Shown: positions 34,319-45,545, numbered from the stretch's first letter. The stretch is DNA of 46,888 nt from Bacillota bacterium (GCA_030540195.1 JAUNWT010000008.1:1-46888), one strand, 5' to 3'. Translations and numbers: made by a program. The notes: generated from the letters alone by a model not told the origin.

Positions 34319-35809
34319 ATGAATCATCAAATTAATCGACTTATTCATTTTGGTTTACAACATCATTTAATCACAGAAGATGATGAAATTTATGCAGTGA
34401 ACTTATTATTAGATTTATTTCATTTAGATCATTTTACTAAAGAAAAAATAAATGAAGAATTAGAAGTGGCGACAGATATTTTAGAAGAAATGTTGAATTA
34501 TGCAACACAAGAAGGTTTGATTGAAGATAATATAACCGAAAGAGATCTTTTTGATACACGTATCATGAATTGTTTAATGCCTCGTCCAAGTGAAGTGATT
34601 CAAACATTTAAGAAGTATTATCAAGAAGACGAAAAAAAGGCAACAAAGTATTTTTATGATTTATCGATTGCATCGAATTATATTCGAAAAACAAGAACGG
34701 ATAAAAATATTCGTTTTAAACAATTTTATAAATATGGAGATATTGAAATTACGATCAACTTATCTAAACCAGAAAAAGACCCAAAGGAAATTATGAAGGC
34801 AAAGACAATTAAAGCGAGTGGTTATCCAAAATGTCTTTTATGTAAAGAAAATGTAGGTTTTGCAGGTAACTTTAATCATCCTGCAAGACAAAGCCATCGT
34901 ATTATTCCTTTAATGTTAAATGGACATCGTTATTACATGCAATATTCACCTTATGTTTATTACAATGAACATTGCATTGTCTTTAATGAAAATCATCAAC
35001 CAATGGTGATTAATGAAAATACCTTTAGATCATTGTTTTCATTTGTTAAACAATTTCCACATTATATGTTAGGTTCTAATGCGGATTTACCTATTGTAGG
35101 AGGATCTATTTTAACACATGATCATTTCCAAGGAGGACATTATACTTTTCCAATAGAAGGGGCAACAGTTGTTAAAGAAATATCTTTAGATCAATATCCT
35201 GATTTACAAATCAATGTGTTAAATTGGCCTTTATCAACGATTCGAGTACGTTCAACAAATGATGAACAAATGATTCAATTTGCTTTAGATACTTTAAATA
35301 AATGGATCAATTATTCAAATGAAAAATTGGATATTATTGCCTATAGTAATGAAACAAGACATAATACGATTACGCCAATTTTAAGAAAGAAAAAGGAATT
35401 GTATGAAATGGACCTTGTTTTAAGAAATAATCGTACAAGTGAAACATATCCTGATGGTATTTTCCATCCTCATCAAAACTTACATCATATTAAAAAAGAA
35501 AATATTGGTTTAATTGAAGTCATGGGACTTGCTGTTTTACCAGCAAGATTAAAAGATGAATTAGAAGTTTTAAAAGAATGTTTATTAGGGAAAAAGAATA
35601 TTTTAGAAATTTCAAATATGCAAAAACACATCCCATGGTATAATGAATTAAAGAGCCATGATTTTAATGAAGATACAGTGGATCAATTACTTAAAGAAGA
35701 ATTAACGCATAAATTCGTTAATGTATTAGAAGATGCAGGTGTCTTTAAAATGAATGAAGAAGGAAAAGAAGCTTTTATTAAATTTGTAGAAATGGTAGGA
35801 GAAAAATAA
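34319..35809 (+). CDS. galT: UTP/UDP-glucose-hexose-1-phosphate uridylyltransferase (GalT, Firmicute type)
   Basis: A 496-residue Leloir enzyme that exchanges UMP between UDP-glucose and galactose-1-phosphate. It is the longer Firmicute GalT type rather than the ~350-residue enterobacterial HIT-type. Characteristic blocks are ARQSHRIIPLMLNGHRYYMQYSPY and the histidine-rich LTHDHFQGGHY. It starts after GTGGAGGAAAG and overlaps galK by one base (TAATG). Confidence 0.95.
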   Translation: MNHQINRLIHFGLQHHLITEDDEIYAVNLLLDLFHLDHFTKEKINEELEVATDILEEMLNYATQEGLIEDNITERDLFDTRIMNCLMPRPSEVIQTFKKYYQEDEKKATKYFYDLSIASNYIRKTRTDKNIRFKQFYKYGDIEITINLSKPEKDPKEIMKAKTIKASGYPKCLLCKENVGFAGNFNHPARQSHRIIPLMLNGHRYYMQYSPYVYYNEHCIVFNENHQPMVINENTFRSLFSFVKQFPHYMLGSNADLPIVGGSILTHDHFQGGHYTFPIEGATVVKEISLDQYPDLQINVLNWPLSTIRVRSTNDEQMIQFALDTLNKWINYSNEKLDIIAYSNETRHNTITPILRKKKELYEMDLVLRNNRTSETYPDGIFHPHQNLHHIKKENIGLIEVMGLAVLPARLKDELEVLKECLLGKKNILEISNMQKHIPWYNELKSHDFNEDTVDQLLKEELTHKFVNVLEDAGVFKMNEEGKEAFIKFVEMVGEK

Positions 35810-37083
35810 TGAAAAAAGCAAGTTTAGTGATTAAAGAAATTCAAGAGGGAAGTTATAATGATATTTTAAAAGTAGTTTATATTGATGAAAATCGTATTGA
35901 AAAACAACCTCAAAGATATGTAGAAGCCATTGAAAAATTTATTTCACTTTATGGGGATCAAGAAATTGAAATTTATAGTACACCAGGTAGAAGTGAAGTG
36001 AGTGGAAATCATACTGATCATCAAAATGGTGAAGTTTTAGCAGCCGCTATTAATTTAGATATTATTGCTGTTGTTTCTAAAAATTATGTCGTAAAAGTTT
36101 TATCAGATGATTATGATTTAAAACCTATTTCTTTAGATGAATTATCAAAAAAAGAAGATGAAGTAGGAACATCTGAAGGTTTAATGAGAGGTGTTCTTGC
36201 TCGCTTTAAAGAATTAGGCTATGAAATTGGTGGATTTAACGCTTATATGACAAGTGATGTTTTACAAGGGTCAGGGTTATCTTCATCAGCAGCCTTTGAA
36301 GTCATGATTGGAACCATTCTTTCAGGACTTTATAATGAAATGAAAGTCGATCCTGTCGTGATTGGACAAGTGGGACAATATAGTGAAAATGTCTATTTTG
36401 AAAAACCATGTGGTTTAATGGATCAAAGTGCTTGTTCCGTAGGAAGTTTAATTCATATTGATTTTAAAGATAATAGTAAGCCCGTTGTTGAAAAAGTAGA
36501 TGTTGAATTTTCTTCATTTAAACATAGTTTATGTATTGTTGATGTCCATGCTTCTCATGCTGATTTAACAGATGATTATGCAGCTGTTCCTTATGAAATG
36601 AAAAAAGTAGCTCAATTTTTTGGTAAAGAAGTTTTAAGAGAAGTGGATGAAAAAGATTTTTATGATCAATTAGTAGAAGCAAGAAAAGAAGTGGGAGATC
36701 GTGCGATTTTAAGAGCAATTCATTTATTTAATGAAAATAAACGTGTTGAAAAAGCAGTTGCTTCTTTAAAAAATAATGATTTTGAAACCTTTAAACAAGT
36801 CATTAAAGCTTCTGGAGATTCGTCCTATAAATACTTACAAAATGTTTATTCAAATAAATATCCAGATAATCAAGCTGTTTCTTTGGCACTTGCTTTATCA
36901 GAAGGTATTTTAGAAAATCATGGTGTATGTCGTGTTCATGGGGGAGGATTTGCGGGAACGATCCAAGCCTTTGTAGAAGATGGATATGTTGATCATTATA
37001 AAGAAGAAATTGAAAAGTATTTTGGTGAAGGTTCTTGTCATGTTTTAAAAGTAAGAAAATTTGGTGGAATGAAGGTACTTTAA
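35809..37083 (+). CDS. galK: Galactokinase
   Basis: A 424-residue GHMP kinase that phosphorylates galactose. The sugar motif is GRSEVSGNHTDHQNG (usually GRxNLIGEHTDYNGG, so several positions are substituted). The ATP motif is LQGSGLSSSAAFE and the third motif GGGFAGTIQAF. The substituted sugar motif appears normal for this divergent group next to long GalT proteins, but I cannot confirm specificity from sequence. Confidence 0.9.
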   Translation: MKKASLVIKEIQEGSYNDILKVVYIDENRIEKQPQRYVEAIEKFISLYGDQEIEIYSTPGRSEVSGNHTDHQNGEVLAAAINLDIIAVVSKNYVVKVLSDDYDLKPISLDELSKKEDEVGTSEGLMRGVLARFKELGYEIGGFNAYMTSDVLQGSGLSSSAAFEVMIGTILSGLYNEMKVDPVVIGQVGQYSENVYFEKPCGLMDQSACSVGSLIHIDFKDNSKPVVEKVDVEFSSFKHSLCIVDVHASHADLTDDYAAVPYEMKKVAQFFGKEVLREVDEKDFYDQLVEARKEVGDRAILRAIHLFNENKRVEKAVASLKNNDFETFKQVIKASGDSSYKYLQNVYSNKYPDNQAVSLALALSEGILENHGVCRVHGGGFAGTIQAFVEDGYVDHYKEEIEKYFGEGSCHVLKVRKFGGMKVL

Positions 37084-37084
37084 G

Positions 37085-38101
37085 ATGATTAAAATAGAAA
37101 AAGTAGAAAATAATATTGATTTAATTACAATTAAAAATGATGAGTTAGAAGTTGTTGTTTCTAATTATGGATGTACGCTTGTTAAAGTGTTGATGAAAGA
37201 TCAAGCAGGAAATATTGATGATGTGGTTTTAGGATATGATGATTTTAAATCTTATCAAACATTAGATGCTTATATTGGTGCTCTTGTTGGAAGAGTGGCT
37301 AATAGAATTAAAAAGGGAACATTTGAATTAAATGGACAAACCTATCATTTACCAATCAATAATGGACCAAATTCCTTACATGGAGGAATCAAAGGTTTCT
37401 CTTATCAAGTATTTGATTATCAAGTGTTAGATGAAACGAGTGTTGAATTCCATTATGTTTCTAAAGACGGAGAAGAAGGGTATCCTGGTACGTTAGATTT
37501 CAAGGCAGTTTACTTACTCGAAGGGGACACACTTACGATGCATTATCATGCGACAACTTCTAAAGATACACTTATTAATATTACCAACCATTCGTATTTT
37601 AATTTATCAGGTAAAAAAGAAAATGTGTATCAACATTTATTAAAAGTCCATGCTGATCAATTTGCATGTATTGATCCTGATGGTCTTCCTACAGGTGAAA
37701 TAAAAGATGTCAAAGGAACTTCCTTTGATTTCAATGAATTTGCCTATATTGGAGATCGTGTAGATAATGAGGATGAACAATTACAACTTGGTAAAGGATT
37801 CGATCATCCAATGATTTTTAATACAAAAGAAAACCAAGTCGAATTAGTTCATGAAAAAACAGGAAGAAAATTAACTGTTTCAACGACTTTACCCCAAGCG
37901 CAAATCTACACAGCCAATTATTTAGATGGTCGCCTTGGTAAATATGGTCAACATTACAATGCACGTGATGCTATCTGTATTGAAACACAAAATATGCCTG
38001 ATGCGATTCATCTAGAAGAAAATCCAAGTACGATTTTAAAAGCAGGCGACACTTATGATGAAAAGACATCTTATAAATTTGAAGTTTTAAAAAATCTCTA
38101 G
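37085..38101 (+). CDS. galM: Aldose 1-epimerase (mutarotase)
   Basis: A 338-residue epimerase interconverting alpha and beta galactose. Family markers are the N-terminal GCTLVKVLMKD, GRVANRIKKGTF, the catalytic His of ITNHSYFNLSG, and the catalytic Glu in CIETQNMPDA. It starts two bases after galK and closes the galTKM operon. Confidence 0.94.
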   Translation: MIKIEKVENNIDLITIKNDELEVVVSNYGCTLVKVLMKDQAGNIDDVVLGYDDFKSYQTLDAYIGALVGRVANRIKKGTFELNGQTYHLPINNGPNSLHGGIKGFSYQVFDYQVLDETSVEFHYVSKDGEEGYPGTLDFKAVYLLEGDTLTMHYHATTSKDTLINITNHSYFNLSGKKENVYQHLLKVHADQFACIDPDGLPTGEIKDVKGTSFDFNEFAYIGDRVDNEDEQLQLGKGFDHPMIFNTKENQVELVHEKTGRKLTVSTTLPQAQIYTANYLDGRLGKYGQHYNARDAICIETQNMPDAIHLEENPSTILKAGDTYDEKTSYKFEVLKNL

Positions 38102-38120
38102 AAAAATAATCTAGAGATTT

Positions 38121-38122
<2 letters not shown>
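38091..38122. terminator. Bidirectional terminator between galM and the regulator
   Basis: AAAATCTCTAG / CTAGAGATTTT, an 11-bp stem around a 9-nt loop, then T. It overlaps the galM and regulator stops. Confidence 0.82.
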
Positions 38123-39125
<1,003 letters not shown>

Positions 39126-39131
39126 TTATCA

Positions 39132-39162
39132 TTTAGTAAACTTGAAATCAATATTTACTAAA
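39132..39162. promoter_or_regulatory. Operator at the regulator's own promoter
   Basis: TTTAGTAAA (39132-39140) and TTTACTAAA (39154-39162), 9-bp inverted arms separated by 13 bases, between the regulator and the M16 peptidase gene. These match the half-sites at galE/galT. Confidence 0.7.
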
Positions 39163-39229
39163 ATATCATCTTCGTTTACAAAACATCTATTCAAAGGTAA
39201 AATAAGGAGTAAAGAAATGAGGTAGTACA

Positions 39230-42097
39230 ATGAAAATAAATGAATCAAAACATGGCTTTGTCGTTCAAAGAATGACAGAAGTAAGTGAACTAAATTCAAC
39301 AATGTATGAAATGGAACATATAAAAACCCATTTAAAACTTGCTTGGTTAAAACGTGATGAAGAAAATAAAACATTTGGCATTGCGTTTAAAACCTTACCA
39401 AGTGATGATAGTGGGGTTTTTCATATTTTAGAACATTCGGTTTTATGTGGCTCTCAAAAATATCCGGTTAAAGAACCTTTTGTAGAATTAATGAAAAGTT
39501 CAATGAGTACTTTTTTAAATGCCTTGACTTTTGAAGATAAAACTTTTTATCCTATTTCATCTAGAAATAATCAAGATTTTATGAATCTTACGAAAGTTTA
39601 TTTAGATGCGGTTTTCAACCCTTTGATTTTAAATAAAAAAGAAATCTTTTTACAAGAAGGCTGGCATATTGAAGCTACAGAAAACCCAACTTATAAAGGG
39701 GTTGTTCTAAATGAAATGAAAGGGGCTTTTTCAAGTCCTCATGAAATCATGATCAATGCACTTAATCGTGCTTTATTTAAAGATAATTGTTATCAATATG
39801 TTTCAGGGGGTGATCCTGAAGCCATTACTGATTTAACTTATGAACAATTTATCCAAACTTATCAAAAATATTATCACCCTTCTAATGCCTTTGTCTTTTT
39901 AGATGGCGATGTACCACTTGATGACGTTTTAGAACTCTTAAATCAAGAATATCTTTCTTCAATGGAAGCAAATTTACCAATAGAAGGGCCTGTTTATCAA
40001 CAACCTGTTCAAGTTTCTAGACAAGTGGTAGATTATGAAATAGGAGAAGAAGAAAATGCGGAAAATAAATATCGTATAGCCTGGGGAAATGTGATTGGAA
40101 GTTATCAAGACTATGAAAAGGTCATTGCGATGCAAGTATTAAGTGATGTTTTATGTGGGGATAATCAAGCTGTTTTAAATAAAGTTCTTTTAGAAAAAGG
40201 ACTTGCTGAAAATGTTTATTTAACTATTAATGATGGTGAATTACAAAATTGGTGTCAATTAGAAGTAGATCATGTTAAAGAAGAAAACTTAGATCAAGTT
40301 AAAGAAATTGTTTTTGATACTCTTCAAACATTAATTAAGGAAGGAATTGATCATCAACAACTTGAAGCAACACTTGCTTATTTAGAACTAAATTTAAAAG
40401 AAAGAAATTTTGGAGGTTATCCTCAAGGAATTATTTTTGGTTTTCAAGTATTAGAAAGCTGGCTTTATGGAGGAAAACCAGAAGCGCATTTAGAATATGG
40501 AAAGATCTTTGATGATTTGAAAAAGAAAGTAAATGAAGGGTATTTTGAAAATCTTATCAAAGAAGTTCTTTTAGAAAATAAACATAGTTGTGAAATTGTA
40601 TTAAAACCTTCAAAAGAATTAGGACAACTCCGTCGAAAAAAAGAAGAAAAGAAATTAACGGATGCTTTAAATTCTATGACAGATGTTCAAAAACAACAAT
40701 TACATACAGAACAAAAACAATTAGATGCTTTCCAACAAGCACCAGATACTCTTGAAAACTTAAATACATTACCAAAATTAAGTCTTGAAGATATTGAAGC
40801 AAAAGCACAAAAAATTCCTTCAAAATTGATAGATATAGAAGGATGCAAGGTTTTAAAACATCAAACAGAAACGAATGGTATTTACTATTATGCTCTTTAT
40901 TTTAATATCGATCATTTAGATTTAGATCAAATCAGTACGTTATCTTTTATTTGTTCCTTATTAGGAAATATCTCTACGACAAAACATAGTGCGAAAGATC
41001 TTTCTACCAAGATTCGTCTTCTTTGTGGATCAATGAATTTCTCTATTAATACATATGAAACAACAAATAAAGAAAATCAAGTTTACTTAAAAGCTTCATT
41101 TTCTACTTTAGAAGAAAATGAAAGAGAAGCTTTAAAACTTCTTATTGAAATCTTACAAGAATCTATCTTTGATCAAGAAAAAATGATTCATGATATTTTA
41201 AAACAACGCATTATTTCATTAAAACAAGCGATTACTATGGCAGGTCATAGTTTATCAATGAAAAGAGTTTTAGCGATGGTAAGTCCTTCGGGCGTTATTG
41301 ATGAATATAGTGGAGGTATTGCTTATTATAAGTGGTTGAAAGAATTAGATGATCATTTTGATTTTGTTGAGTTAAAACAAAAATTAGAAAATATTTATCA
41401 AAATATTTGTTTCTATAATCGTTTAACTTTATCTTTTACAGGAAAGGATGATACAAATTTAGAAAAACAAGTTCTTTATTTAAAAGAAACATTAAAAGTT
41501 TCTGGTACTTTAGAAAAAGCAACCATCAAACCTTTTTCTATCAAAAAAGAAGGAATCATTATTCCTTCAGATATTGCCTATGCCTCTAAAGGAGGGTATC
41601 TTTTAGATACTTCTAAAGTGACACCACTCGCTTCCAAAATTATTTCATTAGCGTATTTATGGAATGTAGTTAGAGTACAAGGTGGGGCTTATGGTACAGG
41701 TTTAGTATCACGTGCTTCAGGATTTACATGTTGTTATTCTTATCGTGATCCAAATGGAAAAGAATCTTTAAAGAAATATGAAAAATGTGGAACATTCTTA
41801 AAAGATTATTTAAAGGAAAATCATGATTTAACGGGATTTATTATTGGAACACTTTCAGGGTTAATGCCACTTATGATGCCTTATAATATTGGTAAATATG
41901 GTGATTTGTATTACTTTAATAAAAATGATGAAAAAGCAAGACAAGAACAATTAGAAGCGATTTTAAATGTAGATAAGGATGAATTGTTAGAAATTGCGAA
42001 AGAAATCGATGAAACTTTAGAAAAAGGTGGAATATGTATTATTGGTGGTAAAAACCAAATTGATCAATGTGATCTTGATGAAGTTATTTCATTATAA
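39230..42097 (+). CDS. M16C family zinc metallopeptidase (PreP-like)
   Basis: A 955-residue insulinase-family peptidase of the presequence-protease/M16C type. The inverted zinc motif HxxEH is H65-x-x-E68-H69 (in FHILEHSVLCGS), and the third ligand Glu lies in VVLNEMKGAFSSP. The C-terminal half is the inactive homologous domain closing the chamber. It degrades unfolded peptides in the cytoplasm in known relatives. The GTGGTAC.../GGTAGT region upstream has only a modest ribosome site. It heads a tight three-gene cluster, five bases before the esterase. Confidence 0.9.
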   Translation: MKINESKHGFVVQRMTEVSELNSTMYEMEHIKTHLKLAWLKRDEENKTFGIAFKTLPSDDSGVFHILEHSVLCGSQKYPVKEPFVELMKSSMSTFLNALTFEDKTFYPISSRNNQDFMNLTKVYLDAVFNPLILNKKEIFLQEGWHIEATENPTYKGVVLNEMKGAFSSPHEIMINALNRALFKDNCYQYVSGGDPEAITDLTYEQFIQTYQKYYHPSNAFVFLDGDVPLDDVLELLNQEYLSSMEANLPIEGPVYQQPVQVSRQVVDYEIGEEENAENKYRIAWGNVIGSYQDYEKVIAMQVLSDVLCGDNQAVLNKVLLEKGLAENVYLTINDGELQNWCQLEVDHVKEENLDQVKEIVFDTLQTLIKEGIDHQQLEATLAYLELNLKERNFGGYPQGIIFGFQVLESWLYGGKPEAHLEYGKIFDDLKKKVNEGYFENLIKEVLLENKHSCEIVLKPSKELGQLRRKKEEKKLTDALNSMTDVQKQQLHTEQKQLDAFQQAPDTLENLNTLPKLSLEDIEAKAQKIPSKLIDIEGCKVLKHQTETNGIYYYALYFNIDHLDLDQISTLSFICSLLGNISTTKHSAKDLSTKIRLLCGSMNFSINTYETTNKENQVYLKASFSTLEENEREALKLLIEILQESIFDQEKMIHDILKQRIISLKQAITMAGHSLSMKRVLAMVSPSGVIDEYSGGIAYYKWLKELDDHFDFVELKQKLENIYQNICFYNRLTLSFTGKDDTNLEKQVLYLKETLKVSGTLEKATIKPFSIKKEGIIIPSDIAYASKGGYLLDTSKVTPLASKIISLAYLWNVVRVQGGAYGTGLVSRASGFTCCYSYRDPNGKESLKKYEKCGTFLKDYLKENHDLTGFIIGTLSGLMPLMMPYNIGKYGDLYYFNKNDEKARQEQLEAILNVDKDELLEIAKEIDETLEKGGICIIGGKNQIDQCDLDEVISL

Positions 42098-42111
42098 AAG
42101 AGGTGTTTTCA

Positions 42112-42855
42112 ATGTTAGAAAAATATGATGTTTATTTAAGACCATTTAATTGTCAAAGAACATTGCATATTTATTTGCCAAATGATTATTATCAAAGTGA
42201 TGAAAGATATCCAGTTGTTTATATGTTTGATGGACATAATTTGTTTTTGGATAGTGATGCTACTTATGGCAAATCATGGGGCTTAGCTGAATTCTTAGAT
42301 CATTATGATAAGAAATTGATTATTGTTGGTATTGAATGTAATCATGAAGGAAATGAAAGATTGAGTGAGTATTGTCCCTATAACTTAAACAGTCGTTATT
42401 TTGGACGTGTTCAAGGAAAAGGCGTTCAAACATTAGATTGGCTTGTATATGAACTAAAACCAATGATTGATCAAAAATATAGAACATATCCTTTTAGAGA
42501 ATGTACAGCCATTGCAGGAAGTTCTATGGGTGGGTTAATGGCTTTTTATGGAGTCATCAAATACAACCAATATATTTCTAAAGCCGCTTGTTTATCACCT
42601 GCTTTTGGTTTATGTAAAAAACGTTTAGAAAGAGATCTTCCTCAAAATTTAAATCCTGATACACGTATATATATGTCTTTAGGAACGGAAGAATTTAAAA
42701 GACCACAACGTTATATTAAAAACATTCAAGAGTTTAATGATTATATTGTATCCAAAGGTGCAACAAGTTATATCAATATTATTCCTGGAGGTCATCATAA
42801 TGAAGCTGAATGGGAAAAACAAAATGAGTTATATATGAATGTGATGTGGAAATAA
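42112..42855 (+). CDS. Putative esterase (alpha/beta hydrolase)
   Basis: A 247-residue esterase of the putative-esterase (esterase D-like) family. YPVVYMFDGHNLFLDSDATYG is the oxyanion region, AGSSMGGLMAF the nucleophile elbow, and PGGHHNEAEW contains the catalytic His. The start is the ATG at 42112, seven bases after AGAGGTG; a GTG three codons earlier overlaps the ribosome site. The substrate is unknown. Its stop overlaps the next gene (TAATG). Confidence 0.85.
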   Translation: MLEKYDVYLRPFNCQRTLHIYLPNDYYQSDERYPVVYMFDGHNLFLDSDATYGKSWGLAEFLDHYDKKLIIVGIECNHEGNERLSEYCPYNLNSRYFGRVQGKGVQTLDWLVYELKPMIDQKYRTYPFRECTAIAGSSMGGLMAFYGVIKYNQYISKAACLSPAFGLCKKRLERDLPQNLNPDTRIYMSLGTEEFKRPQRYIKNIQEFNDYIVSKGATSYINIIPGGHHNEAEWEKQNELYMNVMWK

Positions 42856-43436
42856 TGAAAATCGAATTATACGATAAAATTAAAAATCTTTATTTAAAAT
42901 ATCATAAAGAAAAAACATGGAATCATGTAAATGATGTAGCCAAAGAAGCTCAAAAACTTGCAACACAATATCATTTGGATATTGAAAAATGTAAGATAGC
43001 TGCATTATTACACGATATTAGTGCAATCCTTTCACCAGAGGATATGTATAAATACGCTAAAGAATTAGGATATCAAATAGATCCAAGTGAAGAAAAATAT
43101 CATTTTTTATTGCATCAAAGAATTTCTAAAGAAATAGCACGTATCTATTTTTATATAGAAGATGAAGATATTTTATCAGCAATTGAATGTCATACAACTT
43201 TGAAAAAAGAAATGAGTGATTATGATAAAATTATTTTCTTGGCTGATAAACTTGCATGGGATCAAGGAGGAATACCTCCTTATTATCAGCAATTAAAAGA
43301 GGCAATTAATATTTCTCTAGATAAAGGATGTTATTGGTTTATTAATTATCAGTTTGAAACACATCAACTTCTTATGCCTCATACTTGGTTATTAGAAGCT
43401 TATGAAAAATTAAAACAGACAAATGAAAGCAAATAG
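42855..43436 (+). CDS. yqeK: HD-domain phosphohydrolase, YqeK-like
   Basis: A 193-residue HD protein with the motif KTWNHVNDVAKEA, followed by ALLHDISAIL (HD pair) and a later histidine in HQRISKEIA and ECHTT, the pattern of YqeK. YqeK proteins hydrolyse diadenosine tetraphosphate symmetrically. Here the gene is not in its usual position beside nadD and rsfS. It overlaps the esterase stop by one base. Confidence in the HD fold is high; the YqeK role is inferred. Confidence 0.75.
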   Translation: MKIELYDKIKNLYLKYHKEKTWNHVNDVAKEAQKLATQYHLDIEKCKIAALLHDISAILSPEDMYKYAKELGYQIDPSEEKYHFLLHQRISKEIARIYFYIEDEDILSAIECHTTLKKEMSDYDKIIFLADKLAWDQGGIPPYYQQLKEAINISLDKGCYWFINYQFETHQLLMPHTWLLEAYEKLKQTNESK

Positions 43437-43499
43437 TGTCGGGAAGAAATCTTTTTTCTTAACTATAATACAAGTACAGTAGAGAAAAGGAGAAAAGAT

Positions 43500-44354
43500 A
43501 TGGATTGGATAAATGCAATTGAGGAGACCATTCAATATATTGAAAGTCACTTAACAGAAAATATAACAGTGAAGGATGTTGCAAAACATGTTCATATTTC
43601 TGAGTTTTATTTTCAAAAAGGATTTGCCATGTTATGTGGATTCACTATTAGCGAATATATTCGTAAAAGAAGACTATCGCTTGCAGGTAATGAAATTGCA
43701 GGAAGTGATATAAAAATTATTGATATTGCTTTAAAGTATGGATATGATTCACCAGATAGTTTTACCAAAGCTTTTACACGTTTTCATGGTGTAACACCAA
43801 CAGTAGCTCGTAAGAAGCATACAACTTTGAAATCCTTTGCTCCACTGAAACTAACAATAGCTTTAGAAGGAGGATATCTTATGGATTACAAGATTGAAAG
43901 AAAAAAAGCATTTAAAGTTATCGCTAATGAAAAAACATTTGCGTATGAAAATGCTAAAAAAGTTGTTCCTGATTTTTGGAAAGAACACTATCAAACAGGT
44001 AAAGGAAAAGTTATTAGAGGGATTTATGGAATTAATATTGATAAACAAATGGGACAAGAAAGTTTTGATTATTTAATTGCTGATCCTTATCAAGGACAAG
44101 TTATTCCAGAAGGTTTCGCTTTAGAAACTATTCCTGAATTTGAATGGGCAATTTTTCCATGTGTTGGCGCAATGCCTATAGCCTTGCAAGATGTAAATAT
44201 TAAAATATTTACAGAGTGGTTACCGGCTTTAAAAGATTATGAATTTGCTGCGGGATATTGTGTAGAATATTATGATGATCCAACAAAATATCCTAAAGGT
44301 ACATTGGATGAAAATTATTATTGTGAAATTTGGATTCCTATTAAAAAAAGATAA
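43500..44354 (+). CDS. AraC-family regulator with GyrI-like ligand domain
   Basis: A 284-residue regulator. The AraC DNA-binding domain (about residues 8-105) has two HTHs, ENITVKDVAKHVHISEFYFQKGF and KIIDIALKYGYDSPDSFTKAFTRFHGVTP. A GyrI-like effector-binding domain follows (about 125-284), with EFEWAIFPCVGAMP near the ligand pocket. This arrangement occurs in Rob- and BmrR-type regulators that respond to hydrophobic small molecules. The regulated gene is not evident, and it is monocistronic with a clear AAAAGGAG site. Confidence 0.9.
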   Translation: MDWINAIEETIQYIESHLTENITVKDVAKHVHISEFYFQKGFAMLCGFTISEYIRKRRLSLAGNEIAGSDIKIIDIALKYGYDSPDSFTKAFTRFHGVTPTVARKKHTTLKSFAPLKLTIALEGGYLMDYKIERKKAFKVIANEKTFAYENAKKVVPDFWKEHYQTGKGKVIRGIYGINIDKQMGQESFDYLIADPYQGQVIPEGFALETIPEFEWAIFPCVGAMPIALQDVNIKIFTEWLPALKDYEFAAGYCVEYYDDPTKYPKGTLDENYYCEIWIPIKKR

Positions 44355-44357
44355 AAG

Positions 44358-44397
44358 AAATCTCTAATAGAGTTATTTTCTATTAGAGATTTTTATT
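44358..44397. terminator. Bidirectional terminator between the AraC-type and Nudix genes
   Basis: A 14-bp perfect stem, AAATCTCTAATAGA / TCTATTAGAGATTT, around GTTATTT, with T-tract. Confidence 0.9.
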
Positions 44398-44814
44398 TGA
44401 TAGGATATCAATTAAAAATGGAACAACTTTTTCATTAGACATTTCATCTAAAGAAGAAATAAGGCGATATTCACTATGTTCTTCAGGATCTAATTGAATT
44501 ACATAATCATTTGTATTTTTTAAAGTACAAATATAAACAAGACGGGTAAACATAATATTTTTACCTTTGTCAAAATTACTATCTTCATGAATAATTTGTA
44601 TGACGTCAACATCTAAATTAACTTCTTCTTTAGCTTCTCTGATTAAAGCTTCTACAGGTGTTTCAAAGTCTTCTACAGAGCCTCCAGGAATATCCCAATA
44701 TTCAGGATATACATTTGGTTTTCCTCTTTTGATAATACTTCTTTTAATGACAAGATATTTGTCATTGATTTTCATTAAACCATGTACAATGAGTTTGTTT
44801 CGAAATTCTTTCAT
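44383..44814 (-). CDS. Nudix hydrolase
   Basis: A 143-residue Nudix protein. The Nudix box is GGSVEDFETPVEALIREAKEEV, followed by NL where the consensus has GU. The N-terminal region LIVHGLMKINDKYLVIKRS is common in dNTP/NTP pyrophosphatase-like members. The substrate is not defined. It is divergent from a second Nudix gene. Confidence 0.88.
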   Translation of the reverse strand: MKEFRNKLIVHGLMKINDKYLVIKRSIIKRGKPNVYPEYWDIPGGSVEDFETPVEALIREAKEEVNLDVDVIQIIHEDSNFDKGKNIMFTRLVYICTLKNTNDYVIQLDPEEHSEYRLISSLDEMSNEKVVPFLIDILSNKNL

Positions 44815-44921
44815 ATGATTTTCCTCCTTATGGGTAAGTTCTATTATAAATCTGTTTTCAATAAAAATGCAATGAGAAAAATATGATATAATAAAATCAA
44901 TAAAGATTTGAGGAAATGTGT

Positions 44922-45545
44922 ATGGATAAAAATAAAAAATGGATTGATTATATTATTGAATTACAAAGTTTAGCACAAGCTGGACTTACTTATGGAAAAG
45001 ATGTTTATGATCAAGAGCGCTATGAACGTATTCGTCAACTTTCCGCTATAATGATGGCAGATATTTCAAATAAACCAGTAGAACAAGTAGAAGGTCTTTT
45101 TTGTAATGAAGTAGGGTATCAAACACCCAAAATTGATACACGTGCCGCTATTTTTAAAGAAGATAAAATCTTACTTGTACAAGAGAAAAATGGAACATGG
45201 GCACTACCTGGTGGTTGGTGCGATGTCAATGTTTCTGTTATGGAAAATACCATCAAAGAAGTAAAAGAAGAAGCAGGTCTTGATGTTGTTGTTAAAAGTG
45301 TCATTGCACTTCAAGATAGAGAAAAACATAATCAACCAATCTATGCTTATAAAGTATGTAAAATATTTATGCTTTGTGAGGTAGAAGGTGGTGCTTTTAA
45401 AGAAAATAGTGAAACAGTAGGTTTTGATTATTTTAGAAAAGATAATCTTCCATTACTTGCTGTAGAGAAGAATAATGAAGAACAAATTCAAATGTGTTTT
45501 GATGCTTATGAAGCAGGAGAAAATTGGAAAACATATTTTGATTAA
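44922..45545 (+). CDS. Nudix hydrolase with N-terminal domain (ADP-ribose pyrophosphatase-like)
   Basis: A 207-residue protein with an N-terminal helical domain (WIDYIIELQSLAQAGLTYG to about residue 55) and a C-terminal Nudix domain. The Nudix box is GGWCDVNVSVMENTIKEVKEE, followed by AGLD. This family is annotated as ADP-ribose pyrophosphatase-like hydrolases. I choose the ATG at 44922, about eight bases after GAGGAA; the ATG two codons upstream is too close. Confidence 0.86.
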   Translation: MDKNKKWIDYIIELQSLAQAGLTYGKDVYDQERYERIRQLSAIMMADISNKPVEQVEGLFCNEVGYQTPKIDTRAAIFKEDKILLVQEKNGTWALPGGWCDVNVSVMENTIKEVKEEAGLDVVVKSVIALQDREKHNQPIYAYKVCKIFMLCEVEGGAFKENSETVGFDYFRKDNLPLLAVEKNNEEQIQMCFDAYEAGENWKTYFD

